Source: Megalonaias nervosa
Taxonomy: Eukaryota > Mollusca > Bivalvia > Unionida > Unionidae
Length of the DNA: 64,000 nucleotides
Direction of reading: 5' to 3'
Assembly: GCA_016617855.1 (NCBI GenBank)
Contig: JAECUM010003185.1
Coordinates: forward strand, 1 to 64,000
A program made the translations under genes and the position numbers. Of this stretch, positions 40,301 to 47,962 are shown in pieces. The notes beneath the pieces are model-generated. The model searched no databases. It was not told the origin of the DNA and worked only from the letters and a program-made list of their open reading frames with translations. Position 1 is the stretch's first letter. Every line of letters starts with the position of its first letter.

Positions 40301-43300
40301 TTCTGTTCAAGTTATGTGGTCTAGAATTAAAGATATATTCCTTTTGCTCAAAGTGACCTTAACTTTTGCCCTTTTAAATTTTTTCTTACCCAAAACATCA
40401 ATCATCCCAAAACCGAGGTGATGGCACACAATCAAAAACAGAAATTGTCATGGATAAACCATTTGTTTTCCAGTCACAGTAACCATTTTACCCCAATATT
40501 AATAAGCTTCGTACTTTCTCCAAGTGCAAACCATCCACAAAGTTTGGTCCAGGTATGGACCTAATGTATTTGTGCAGAAATCACTTTTCTTCCTTATGTC
40601 ACAGTGATCTTGACCTTTGACCACAGAACTGATGGGCTTCTTTCTTTCATCAATAAACGCAAAAGCACCTCAATGATTGAGATCAAGAGCCAACTACAAT
40701 TGTATCTGGTTTGGGAAAAGACAAATTCTGATGCACTGATGAGCAAATTCACGGTAAAAATATCTTCAGGGTGTGGAGTTTTATCGATTTGGTTGGTCAA
40801 AAGCTAACATTTGTTTAATCCAGGCATGAAAATATATTTTTACTCTGTTTAGATTAGATTTCTTTAAAGACCGTACTTACTCATTGTAGTCTAGGTTTAT
40901 CATTGTGAGGACCTCAGTCATCTTAAAAGTTCTGGACAACCGTAGTGCTGAATCAGCATCTAGAAGGCAGTCCATCATCTCTAGCTGGCGGATTGGATAA
41001 AATGGTTTCTCCAACAATAATGCCTGGAAAAATACATAAATGATCATAAAAGTATATGATTAAAACAGTTATTCATAATATCTGAACTTCAGATCATATG
41101 AAATCAAACTTCATTCAGTTGGCAGTATCTTTCTTATCAAAAGTCCAGCATACTTAACTATTAGGTTTTGTAGTAAGTGGGGGAGGTTTTATCAATGAAT
41201 AAAGACTCAAAAAAAAAGAAAATCACAAATATTTTCTACATAAGGGGGATGAGCCTAACATTGACTACAGGCTTATTATAGGAAATATGGTTGTCCCTTA
41301 CTAGAATCTACCTCAGTAGAAGACACAATCTATGAGATAACACAGGTATGCCAATGGGTTATATTAAAAATGGATAAATATAATACAGGTATGGTAATGA
41401 ATCATTAAAATGGATAAATATAACACAGGTATGTTAAAGAATCATATTAAAATGTATAAATATAACATAGGTATGGTAATGAATCATAATAAAATAGATA
41501 AATGTAACATAGGTATAGTAATGAATCATATTAAAATGGATAAATATAACATAGGTATGGTAATGAATCATAATAAAATAGATAAATATAACATAGGTAT
41601 GGTAATGAATCATATTAAAATGGATAAATATAACACAGGTATGGTAATGAATCATAATAAAGTAGATAAATATAACACAGGTACAGTAATGAATCATTAA
41701 AATAGATAAATATAACACAGGTATGGTAATGAATCATAATGAAATAGATAAATATAACACAGGTATGTTAATGAATCATATTAAAATGGTGATGTGATGT
41801 GATTATGATTTTTAACGTAGCTTTAACAATTTTTCAGTCATATCGCTACGATGTCTGCAGTGTGGCAGTTTATAGTGATGTCTAGCACTGGGGCATCATG
41901 CCGCAGACATGTAGCATGATGTCCCACCCAGTCACATTATCCAGACACCAGGCCGACCAGTCCTAACACTAACCTCTTAATGCTGAGCGCCAAGCGAGGC
42001 AGCTGTTAGTACCATTTTTGTAAGTCTTTGGTATGACTCGACCGGGGATCGAACCCACGACCTCCCGCATCCGAGGCGGACGCTCTAACCACTAGGCCAC
42101 CGGAGCGGTCTCATATTAAAATGGATAAATATAACACAGGTATGGTAATGAATCATAATAAAATAGATAAATATAACACAAGTATGTTATTGAATCATAT
42201 TAAAATGGATAAATGTAACAACAGGTATGGTAATGAATCATAATAACATAGATAAATATAACACAGGTATGGTAATGAATCATATTAAGATGGATAAATA
42301 TAACAGGTGGCAATCAAAATGGATCTTATTAAAATGAATAAATATAACACAGGTTAATGAATATATGGTAACCTCATTTATATCAGAGAATTCTTTTATG
42401 GTTTCTTTCAGCACCATTACAGGTTTTGATCGCTTACTACATAACAGGACATATACAGAACAATACATTTTAACAATTTATACAATGTACTCTCTATGAC
42501 TTGATAATAGGATAAAGTTGTCTTTTCGGTGTGAAGTCCAGTAAACACTAAAGAAACTAAGAAATTCGAAATGGTCAACCACTGATCTTTGCAAACGGCA
42601 ATACCAGGGTGTACAAAACATATCAATGGTTGAAACAATAACATGGTTAAATGCAAATTTTAGCAGGAAGGCTGCTATAGTAATCTCAGTAGACTTTTCA
42701 TTCAAATATGCATTAAACATTATCATGCAGCCTGGAGAAATTGCTGTATTACATTAATCCCTTACAGGATGACTGGCACCAAACCAATTCCTGATCAACA
42801 GAAGTACCTACCTGAATCACTTTGACATTGTTTGGTTCAGATTTGTATTTATAATGTCACATAAGTACAGTCTTGTCTGAATAGAGCCAGGTAAGTTTTA
42901 TTATCCCAAAAAGCAATAAAGCACAAAAGGAGTAAAATCCTACAAATAAAAATTTAAATGTCAATGTTTTTATATAAAACACTATATTTTGTTTTTTAAA
43001 AAAAGGCCTTCCAACCAGGAGCACCATGAGGTGATACATCCCACAACAACAGGATTTACTCCATTACTTGTATTACAATCAATGGATGATACATCTGACC
43101 TATTCTAAATCCCTGAGACTGCTGGGCCCACTGTTATCTGGCCTATTCCACATCCATATTGTCCACCATTATCTGGCCTATTCCACGTTTGTACTGTCCA
43201 CCATTATCTGGCCTATTCCACCATTGTACTGTCCACCATTATCCAACCTATTCCACATTCTTAAAAACTGCAGGGTGCTGTTATCTGATTCAAAGTTCAT

Positions 43301-46300
43301 GGTCCAACAAATTTCAAAGTCAGAAGGTAGGCTAACAGGTTACTAGAAGAGAAACTAGTATCCCAGCTTAAATTTAGGAGCCCAAAGAAAGCACTTGAAT
43401 GTTAAAAAACACTCTTAGCTAACAAATTATCTTTTTACCTTCTTATGTGTGATTAAAGATTATCATCAGTTGTGTAGAATTTTTGATAGGGCCAAAAAAT
43501 ATGTTTCTTATTCCACTGGATTTAAAATTAGGGTAGACAGGTCTTTTTTCTACTTGTAAACATTATATATATTTAATGTGAAATTTTTATACCATGGGGG
43601 TAAAAGGTGCAAGGGTCAGAAAAGAGAAACTGGGATGGTCAGCCAACCAGAAACACGTTTTTTTCGGGGGGGGGGGGGCCTAGCATCTTTTTAACCAAAT
43701 ATAGAAAAAATTTTAATATTACACAGTAGCTGTTTGATCTAGCCTTGACCTTCAAAAGTATGAAAACCCAGACTTACAATACTGGTAGCACCTCAGCTCC
43801 ATGCTTAAATATATCATAACCTAAACCCTTAAATTCTGATAGCCCTGAACTCCTAACTTAAATATATGGTAACTCAGACGCTTGAATTCTGATAGCCCTT
43901 GAGTTCCTAGTAAACATGTATGGTAACTCACACCTAGAATATTGGTAGCCGTTCAGTCGACTTAATATTTGCTGGACTTTAAAGTTGCAGTAGATGGGAT
44001 CTTCTTTAAGGCAAAAATGTGTCTCCTCTCCCTTTTCCATGGCAATCAGGGCTCTCAACAGAATCTCTGCATCAGCTTGACTACCTGAGCTTGTGAGTCA
44101 CCTCCATGTTCCAAGAGTCCCAACATCAGGCTTGAGAGTGACCAGCTCTGCTCATGCCTTCCTGTTAAATGTCTTTTGACAGATAGATAGGCAGAGAGAT
44201 ACAGCAAACACCCATTATCTGCAAGCCATTCATCCTGATTATTCACTGATATGGACTACTACCATGTCTCCCAAATAAATTAAACTATTAACTCATACAA
44301 TGATAATCAATCGCACCTGTGTTATCATTCCATCATGACTTTAAACCTGTTAACTGTCTAAAAAGCATTAGTACTTACTCAAATACTAATACATGTACAA
44401 TCGAACAAGTTTATTGGATTGATTTAATCCAGATATGTTCTTTCACAGTTATAACTTTCAAACCAAAATTTGATCATCCAGACAACTGATTATCTGGATA
44501 AAAACCCTGATAGATCTGGATATTGTATCCTTTACTGTAGATAGATAAATGGATTGGTAGTGTAATCAGTATTCCAAAAGAAGGGTGGGTCACATAATGT
44601 GCCTACAGACTCATATCTATGAAGTTTGTCAGAAGTAATCAATAAAACAAATAAAAAAAATACCCTAATCTGCTGGAGCATATGCAACATCGGATCAGGA
44701 TCTATGTTATTTGCAGTTAGACTCAACTTATGAGTATGGTAAAATATAAGATATACAAACCAGAGTTGCTGTATTTTCATAAGACATGGGGTATTTCCAT
44801 ATATGGAGATCCTTAATGTAGGTGTATCTCTCCTGGCGCAGGGCAGCTAACAGAGGTTCTAGTAACACAGGTATGTCCCCCTCCTTCTCCACTGTTACAG
44901 CCTCTAAGATGAACTGAAATAATGTGAAAGTTAAGTGTCATTATATTTAAATAAATTTGCTCTCTCTTTAGGATTTAAAATTACTACCTTCTTTAGAAAA
45001 TCTTGTCTAATTTCATACTAACAACTGATGCAGAAAAACAAGAACTAACAGTTAATGATTTAAGGAGATATCAGAGTGTCAAAATTAAAATTGAAAGTAG
45101 AAACATTCTCAGCAGTGATGCTTAGAAGTGAAAAGAGAGGGAACAATTTGTAAATAAAAAAAAACATGAAAGCTGTTTTCTTCAATATAGGAATTTTCTT
45201 ATAAAACAAGTTTGCTTCATTGTGCTATTATTGGCATTTTTAAAATCTTGTCATCAACTGTTTTAACTAACTAAAAGTAGGACAACCCTAAATTTACATC
45301 ACTAGTAATCAGGAAACATATATGTCTAAAAACTGCCTGCAGCTGAGACCATATGAACCTGATTGGGACATAATGTACTTTATCACCAATAAGGCAGCTT
45401 GCTACAGGCAATAGCACCACAGGGTTTTGCAGGTGAGGTGTAACAGTCAGGAATCTGCATCATAGTATGTAAACATATATCAGAATGCATGATATTCATA
45501 TTTTAAAAAATCCTTGCCAGTGGCTGGACAATAACGGAGCAAGTATTGAAACAAATAGTAAAATCCTCCAACTTTAGTGTACAAAATCTCAGTTTCTCTA
45601 TGCTGCTAAAATCCTGCTTAAGAATGAGATTTTAAATTTAAGATACTTTTCATACATATGGAATTCAGAAATGCTTAGAGCGTATGTGTGTGTGTGCGAA
45701 TGTAGCTTTAAATATTTTCCAGTCAAATCACTACAATGTCTGCAGCATGGCAGTTTATATGACATACAGCACTGGGGGCATCATGCCGCACGCATGTAAC
45801 ATCATGTCCCACCCATTCACATTATCCTGACACCAGGTCAACCAGTCCTAATACTAACCTCTTAACACTGAGTGCCAAGCAAGGCAGCTGCTAGTACCAT
45901 TTTTAGAAGTCTTTAGTATGACTTGCAAACCCACAAACTCCTGCATCTGAGGCAGATGCTCTAACCACTTAGGCCACCGGAGCAGTCCAGAAACACTTAG
46001 AACAATGTTAATCATATTTTATATCAAAAAGCTTGTAATCATATTGAAGAATTACTTGAAATAATATCCATAAATCTTACTCAGACAAATGAATGCGCCC
46101 TATTCAGAAGAATCACAATGTAAAACTTCAAGACAGCACAACCTCATTATAATGTTGTTCATGAAAGTTAACATTATAATAAGGGAGTGATGGCTCATGA
46201 AGCAGGTATTAATTTATAATGGCATGGGTCAGACAGATAATGAAATGAATATAACAATAAAGTACAGTTAAATACTATTCATATGAGGTATTTGGGAATG

Positions 46301-46757
46301 TGTATAGTTTACAAAAGGAAAATAAAACATTACTTGAACTAATGAAAGTATCTTCTATTGGATTTTAAGACTATGATTTAAAAAATATTCAATTCTTTAT
46401 GGGAGAGATTTGTAGTAAAGCTGCATTACGACTGAGTTATGCTTTAATTCCAAGGTCTCTAAGCAAGTAAAGAGATTAAAAAGATCTGAATATGAACAAT
46501 TTAAATCGAATCCAGCACAACAAACTTAGTCATAAATAATTAAAACTCACCCTCGTTAATATTGCACCATTTTCAATACAGGCTTGCAATGCTTTCTTGA
46601 TGGTCAAGCACATTTGTGACTCTGTCACAACACAGTTTCTCTCATAGCATTTCAACAACCTCTGGACAATAACATCTGCATTAGCTGGTCCCTTCGCCTT
46701 AGCCTTTTTCTTCCCCTTTTTCTTTCCTTTTCCTCCCTTCTTTCCTTTCTTTGGCAT
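19018..46757 (-). CDS. Ten-exon leucine-rich repeat protein gene with Lys/Glu-rich insert (424 residues)
   Basis: Coding exons: 46757-46551, 44913-44761, 41023-40881, 38468-38328, 37517-37369, 31518-31483, 23980-23873, 23186-23081, 21801-21695 and 19142-19018. They sum to 1275 nt, which is 424 codons plus TAG, and every junction agrees in phase. Residues 1-25 are almost all Lys/Gly/Ala. Residues 158-240 hold about three ribonuclease-inhibitor-type LRRs, with cores such as LYLDGNN (217-223). Residues 237-264 are a Glu/Lys/Ala coil. Residues 265-328 are a low-complexity insert ending in KKGKKKKKKE and PPPPP. An LRR resumes at 333 (LHLADNGID, then LDLEDN at 359-364). The tail (411-418) is again lysine-rich. 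There is no signal peptide or membrane segment, so it is probably intracellular. RI-type LRRs bind proteins; the partner is unknown. A split-LRR layout with a charged insert reminds me loosely of LRRC71, a structural impression only. Confidence 0.8.
19239..21246. mobile_element. 2.0-kb TA-flanked DNA transposon (pogo/Tigger or Tc1/mariner-like), non-autonomous
   Basis: Terminal inverted repeats begin CAGTGTGACCTCGCTATAGC (19239) and, as reverse complement of the right end, CAGTGTGACCCTGCTATAAC (21246). Both ends are flanked by TA (19237-19238 and 21247-21248), the target duplication of this superfamily. A subterminal block of about 130 bases (GGTGTGGCTCCCGAAATTT and GGCGTGGCTTCTGAAATTT) is tandemly duplicated at the left end. 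No transposase is visible, although the length could once have held one. It sits in the last intron of the LRR gene. Confidence 0.85.
21695..21801 (-). CDS. LRR gene, coding exon 9 (last LRR)
   Basis: The acceptor is ACCATTATAG and the donor a strong GTAAGTG; phase 2 in and 1 out. It encodes an LRR (FEELDLEDNLIGDLAG) and the following helix (REIIEALEYRK). Joined to exon 8 it completes a repeat. Confidence 0.82.
22170..22420. repeat. Minisatellite, 32-bp unit carrying splice-donor-like motif
   Basis: Units read TGCTTACCAAAGTCTACAAA then ATTAATTGAAAA. On the minus strand, the sense of the host gene, each typical unit contains TTTGGTAAGCAT. GGTAAG occurs six times (22177, 22209, 22241, 22273, 22337 and 22369 as first plus-strand base). 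It lies in the intron between exons 8 and 9. Confidence 0.9.
23081..23186 (-). CDS. LRR gene, coding exon 8 (Lys/Pro run, then LRR restart)
   Basis: The acceptor is TCTGCATTTACAG. The exon enters in phase 1 and leaves in phase 2 at CA|GTTTGG, a weak donor chosen because it alone matches the phase of exon 9. It encodes KKGKKKKKKEPPPPP and then an LRR strand beginning at WIQKLHLADNGID. Confidence 0.7.
23873..23980 (-). CDS. LRR gene, coding exon 7 (low-complexity insert, residues 277-312)
   Basis: The acceptor is CTCATTTGTAG and the donor GTTGGAC, which is weak beyond GT. The exon is 108 nt and phase 1 at both ends, so it can be skipped without shifting frame. It encodes a hydrophilic Ser/Gly/Glu/Lys segment ending in six lysines. 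No fold is expected. Confidence 0.7.
24155..24760. repeat. Minisatellite, 51-bp unit
   Basis: Units contain TACATTACAAGAAACTGTAC, CATGATAAAACAAGGCCACA and TTATACTGGGG. There are about 11 copies with increasing divergence to the right. It lies in the intron between exons 6 and 7. Confidence 0.93.
25281..25336. repeat. (AT)n microsatellite
   Basis: About 28 AT units. The neighbouring 24760-25280 and 25337-25800 hold nothing else I can support. Confidence 0.95.
25815..27360. repeat. Long minisatellite array, unit about 32 bp
   Basis: About 1.55 kb of copies of TCAACCTTTATGTCTTACAT followed by GGGTACAGTGTG, unit length varying between about 29 and 36. Subtypes are grouped: a TTTTTGCATGGG form on the left, a pure CCTTTATGTCTTACATGGG form at 26640-27010. 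Many overlapping open frames occur here but they are by-products of the periodicity. Confidence 0.95.
27370..28085. other. Intronic non-coding stretch
   Basis: Nothing supported. Confidence 0.4.
28093..28273. mobile_element. 181-bp MITE with TA target duplication
   Basis: The left end CAGTAAACCTTGTCATGAAA and the reverse complement of the right end CAGTAAAACCTGTCTTGAAG form terminal inverted repeats, flanked by TA at 28091-28092 and 28274-28275. Inner blocks GACCACCT and GGTGGTCTCTCAT are also inverted or repeated. This is typical of a Tc1/mariner-type MITE. Confidence 0.85.
28635..28795. repeat. Minisatellite, unit about 30 bp
   Basis: Copies of ATCTCACTGACAGACTTACA followed by GTAATGAG, about five units. 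Confidence 0.85.
28800..31480. other. Intronic non-coding stretch
   Basis: No exon or element could be supported on either strand. Confidence 0.4.
31483..31518 (-). CDS. LRR gene, 36-nt microexon (residues 265-276)
   Basis: This 36-nt exon has the acceptor TTTTTGTGAGCAG and the donor GTAGGTTG and is phase 1 at both ends. It encodes about twelve residues (DHGDIESMMSGT). Support is the exact phase fit between exons 5 and 7 and usable splice sites. Its small size makes it the least secure exon; skipping it leaves the frame open, so it may be a cassette exon. Confidence 0.6.
31520..32915. other. Intronic non-coding stretch
   Basis: Nothing supported. Confidence 0.4.
32919..33215 (+). mobile_element. 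tRNA-derived SINE, family 1, copy B (B box lost)
   Basis: The body matches copies A and C (GGTACTAACAGCTGCCTCAC, GGATAATGTGAC, CTGCGGCATGATGCCCCAGT). The head keeps an A-box-like AGTGGCCTAATGGTTA but lacks the B-box segment between GCGGAGA and GAGTCAT, a deletion of about 20 bases relative to the other copies. Confidence 0.88.
33220..35690. other. Intronic non-coding stretch
   Basis: Nothing supported. A minus-strand open frame near 35440-35660 has no family resemblance I recognise and no matching splice signals. Confidence 0.4.
35700..36705 (+). pseudogene. L2-type LINE fragment: endonuclease domain joined to 3' tail
   Basis: Conceptual translation, with frame breaks and stops, gives an APE-type endonuclease: DEPKCVDLTPSGYSIKSF near 35930, then HTFSFEL-like, ILWDFDFPFDHPGNPY (near 36230), THKHGHILDWILHRPDDN (near 36350) and KLASDHLCIICYF (near 36430). 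Soon after the SDH motif the sequence jumps to the same tail as the 7.0-8.1 kb copy (TGTAAACTGCTTAGAGCTTC, CACCGTACTAAGTCCACATT, then TTA units). The RT domain is absent. It lies in intron 5 of the LRR gene, opposite in strand. Confidence 0.8.
36780..37365. other. Intronic non-coding stretch
   Basis: Nothing supported. Confidence 0.4.
37369..37517 (-). CDS. LRR gene, coding exon 5 (residues 215-264 plus 1 nt)
   Basis: The acceptor is TATCTACCTTGCAG and the donor GTAAAATT; phase 2 in and 1 out. It encodes the LRR strand ELYLDGNNLLCEG and runs into a charged helix rich in Glu, Lys, Ala and Gln that probably forms a coiled coil and ends the first solenoid block. Confidence 0.85.
37520..38265. 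other. Intronic non-coding stretch
   Basis: Near 37800 the string TACAGTAAAACCTCATGACA resembles the MITE end at 28093, but no partner end was found. Confidence 0.4.
38273..38327. repeat. Short tandem repeat containing the exon 4 donor site
   Basis: Three copies of CATGTCTATTTACCCAAAT or close variants. On the minus strand the copy touching exon 4 supplies the donor TAG|GTAAATAGAC, and two further GGTAAATAGAC copies follow at 18-base steps. Confidence 0.85.
38328..38468 (-). CDS. LRR gene, coding exon 4 (residues 168-214 plus 2 nt)
   Basis: The acceptor is CTCTTTTTACAG and the donor GTAAATAG; phase 2 in and 2 out. It encodes a full RI-type LRR (GDEGCKNLCKGLENN, then ILSLSLCFCDLG). The donor is followed directly by further copies of the same donor-containing 18-bp unit (see 38273-38327). 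Confidence 0.85.
38490..39275. repeat. Minisatellite, 28-bp unit
   Basis: Copies of TAGAATTAATACATTATCAC followed by ATGGACCT, about 27 units. It starts about 20 bases upstream of the exon 4 acceptor, in the intron between exons 3 and 4. Confidence 0.95.
39335..39535. mobile_element. MITE-like hairpin element
   Basis: The left part CATAAGTCAGATCCAACTGG with ATATAGACCCTGATG is the inverted partner of the right part (ATCAGGGTCTATGTTGTTTA, GCTGGATCTGACTTG). A related fragment (GGATCAGGATCTATGTTATT) lies at 44690-44715. Ends are not exact. Confidence 0.65.
39540..40080. other. Intronic non-coding stretch
   Basis: Nothing supported apart from a weak local inverted pair near 39800-39870. Confidence 0.35.
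40090..40635. repeat. Degenerate repeat of about 150 bp with TGACCTTTGACC motif
   Basis: Recurrent signals: TGACCTTTAGATCCCAAAAT (40096), TGACCTTTTGATGCCCAAAT (40240), and TTGACCTTTGACCACAGA (40610), with CACAAAGCTTGGTCACG and CACAAAGTTTGGTCCAGG between. I remember this as a dispersed tandem repeat in several marine invertebrates. Copies are old. Confidence 0.6.
40881..41023 (-). CDS. LRR gene, coding exon 3 (residues 121-167 plus 2 nt)
   Basis: The acceptor is TATTTTTCCAG and the donor a consensus GTAAGT. The exon enters in phase 0 and leaves in phase 2. It encodes helix-strand LRR units, including IRQLEMMDC and the start of LTMINLDYNEFGDEG, a typical RI-type core completed in exon 4. Confidence 0.85.
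41345..42345. repeat. Minisatellite with 42-bp units in an alternating 84-bp pattern
   Basis: Units GAATCATATTAAAATGGATA.. and GAATCATAATAAAATAGATA.. alternate over most of the array, each continuing AAATATAACACAGGTATGGT. This is a higher-order dimer. The array is interrupted by a SINE (41790-42110). Confidence 0.93.
41790..42110 (-). mobile_element. tRNA-derived SINE, family 1, copy C (best preserved)
   Basis: On the minus strand, the head has GTGGCCTAGTGGTTAGAGCG and a perfect B box GGTTCGATCCC (plus 42045-42055). The body matches copy A closely. The flanks TCATATTAAAATGG (41776-41789 and 42111-42124) form a perfect 14-bp target duplication drawn from the host satellite unit. The 3' end is a short degenerate CATAATCACATCACAT run in place of poly(A). 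Confidence 0.95.
42360..43080. other. Intronic non-coding stretch
   Basis: Nothing supported. Confidence 0.4.
43085..43262. repeat. Minisatellite, unit about 35 bp
   Basis: About four copies of ATTATCTGGCCTATTCCACC followed by ATTGTACTGTCCACC. Confidence 0.85.
43490..43675. repeat. Dispersed repeat, copy 1, with G homopolymer
   Basis: Shares AAAATTAGGGTAG, AGGGTCAG and GGGATGGTCA ... AAACAC ... TTTTTTT in the same order with 51960-52120. A run of about 14 G follows at 43664-43678. Boundaries and class are unknown. Confidence 0.6.
43790..43960. repeat. Short tandem repeat overlapping an exon-like border
   Basis: Three degenerate copies of about 70 bases: ATATATGGTAACTCAGACGC, TTGAATTCTGATAGCCCTT and variants. 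The rightmost copy carries the donor-like sequence of the exon-like ORF at 43934-44084. Confidence 0.55.
43934..44084 (-). pseudogene. Unassigned exon-like ORF segment inside LRR intron 2
   Basis: On the minus strand, 49 codons are bounded by an acceptor-like AAGCTCAG and a donor-like GTGTGAGT, phase 1 in and 2 out. The predicted peptide contains ILLRALIAMEKGEETHF and a C-terminal stretch KVQQILSRLNGYQYS. It looks protein-like and not like repeat. It does not match the phase of the flanking LRR exons (0/0), so it is not simply an exon of that gene. It could be a relic or an alternative terminal exon. I do not recognise the family. Confidence 0.3.
44092..44690. other. Intronic non-coding stretch
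   Basis: A minus-strand open frame at 44055-44246 overlaps the exon-like segment in another frame. Otherwise nothing is supported. Confidence 0.35.
44761..44913 (-). CDS. LRR gene, coding exon 2 (residues 70-120)
   Basis: The acceptor is CACATTATTTCAG and the donor is GTTTGT, phase 0 at both ends, 153 nt. The reading runs on from exon 1 without a stop. It encodes an acidic helical stretch and then an LRR-like strand (IKDLHIWKYP). Confidence 0.8.
44930..45660. other. Intronic non-coding stretch
   Basis: Nothing supported. Confidence 0.4.
45682..45987 (-). mobile_element. tRNA-derived SINE, family 1, copy D (old)
   Basis: Matches copies A and C along the whole body on the minus strand, with many substitutions, and the B box is damaged (GCAAACCCACAAAC on plus). 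Flanking direct repeats CAGAAATGCTTAGAG (45666) and CAGAAACACTTAGAA (45988) are a decayed target duplication. Confidence 0.88.
46005..46545. other. Intronic non-coding stretch
   Basis: Near 46137 an ACAACCTCATTATAATG string and a loosely inverted partner hint at an old MITE, not supported further. Confidence 0.3.
46551..46757 (-). CDS. LRR gene, coding exon 1 (residues 1-69)
   Basis: The ATG lies in the context CAAAATG. Twelve bases upstream (minus sense) is a strong acceptor, TTTTTCTTCAG, so translation probably starts near the beginning of an internal exon and the 5' UTR is spliced. The exon ends in an AGG codon followed by the donor GTGAGT, phase 0. The first 25 residues are a Lys/Gly/Ala run (KKGKKGGKGKKKGKKKAKAK). 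The rest (ADVIVQRLLKCYERN onward) looks helical and amphipathic. Confidence 0.85.
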
Positions 46758-47061
46758 TTTGTACTATCTGAAGAAAAATATTAGAGAAACAAGCAGATTC
46801 TTGATGACAGAAAATGGCTTGACATGTATGCATGTAGTAGACTTTTGCTGCTTTTATAGTTGTCAATAATAAAGAAAAGTGTTTCTGTAGGACATTTGAT
46901 GTATGCTAGATACTAGGCATTGCCAGGGTCATAAAACTTAGTGTTCAAAACAAAACCAATCATGTGATATCTACCTACTGTCAATTTTTTTTTATACAGA
47001 TCTGTGTTAGAACTTTAAGAACTTTTATCTAATACAATATTTGTGATTTTGTGCAAGACTT

Positions 47062-47325
47062 TTGTTGTTGTTGTTGTTGTTGTTATAGGGTTTAACGCCA
47101 TTTTTCAGCACAAGATAGGCTATACATGGCGGCCAGTATTAGTGGTGGAGGAAGAACCCTGGAAAACCCCGGGAAGAACCACTGACCCACGAGAAGCTAC
47201 TGGCAGGCTTTCTCACGTACCCACATTAGCCGAGCCTGGACTCGAACTCACGCAGACAGAGGTGAGATGGCAGTGATCCATAACAGTCAGCACTTTAGAC
47301 CACTCGGCCACTCGGGGCCCCCAAG
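47062..47325 (-). mobile_element. tRNA-derived SINE, family 2
   Basis: On the minus strand the head reads CGAGTGGCCGAGTGGTCTAA (A box, Leu/Ser-tRNA-like) with GAGTTCGAGTCC (B box). The body includes CCCACGAGAAGC, GGTTCTTCCCGGGGTTTTCC and GCTGAAAAATGGCGTTAAAC, ending in a (CAA)n tail (plus GTTGTTGTT at 47062-47082). Confidence 0.85.
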
Positions 47326-47329
47326 ACTT

Positions 47330-47905
47330 TTGTTCCATCTCACATCTAGGCTAAGAGGTGTTTTGACATGAATTTTTACCTTTCATTTCACATCTATCAG
47401 AAGCTTTTTTCCTTATAAACAATAGATAAATGCACAAAAGGCCATAATAGCTTCACTTTGGCAAATGCATAAATCATACATTTCCTATATCATACAGCTT
47501 AACTCTTTCAATCTGATTTAAGAATTATCTACATATCATACAAAATGTCCTCTTAAGTGAGGTTAAAGTCAATCCTCCCCTGCAATGATTTGCTGACCAT
47601 AGAGGTCACACAGCCCCATCTGCAGCAAGTGTTAATTTGCAAAATAATTTACCTAATTTGCATAGTAAATCATTGCATAGGAAAATTAAAAATAGAGAGG
47701 GGAAAACTGGCATTTTGAACTAGACTCAAATCACAATGGACAAATGATTTAGCTTATTTTACAATATCGTCACAAAATCAAATTGTCAAAAAATAAGAAA
47801 ATATACGTTACTGTAAATAATTATGCAATAAATCTTCCATTTTTTAAGAAGCTTTCAAAAGGAAAGTACCAGCCCAAATCTTTATAGTACTATCCATCTT
47901 AATAT
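47330..47905. other. Non-coding stretch in the 5' part of the LRR transcript
   Basis: Nothing supported. Confidence 0.35.
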
Positions 47906-47909
47906 TAGA

Positions 47910-47911
<2 letters not shown>

Positions 47912-47959
<48 letters not shown>
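47912..47959. repeat. (AT)n microsatellite at left end of Penelope pair
   Basis: About 24 AT units, immediately outside the left Penelope-like copy. Confidence 0.95.

Positions 47960-47962
<3 letters not shown>

Noticed and set aside
41410..41718. Repeat protein on either strand
   Set aside because: The 42-bp array is divisible by three, so open frames persist by chance. It is intronic and AT-driven.
47230..47325. Genuine tRNA-Leu or tRNA-Ser gene on minus strand
   Set aside because: The tRNA-like part is joined to a SINE body and a (CAA)n tail, and a second decayed copy exists at 11.6-11.9 kb.
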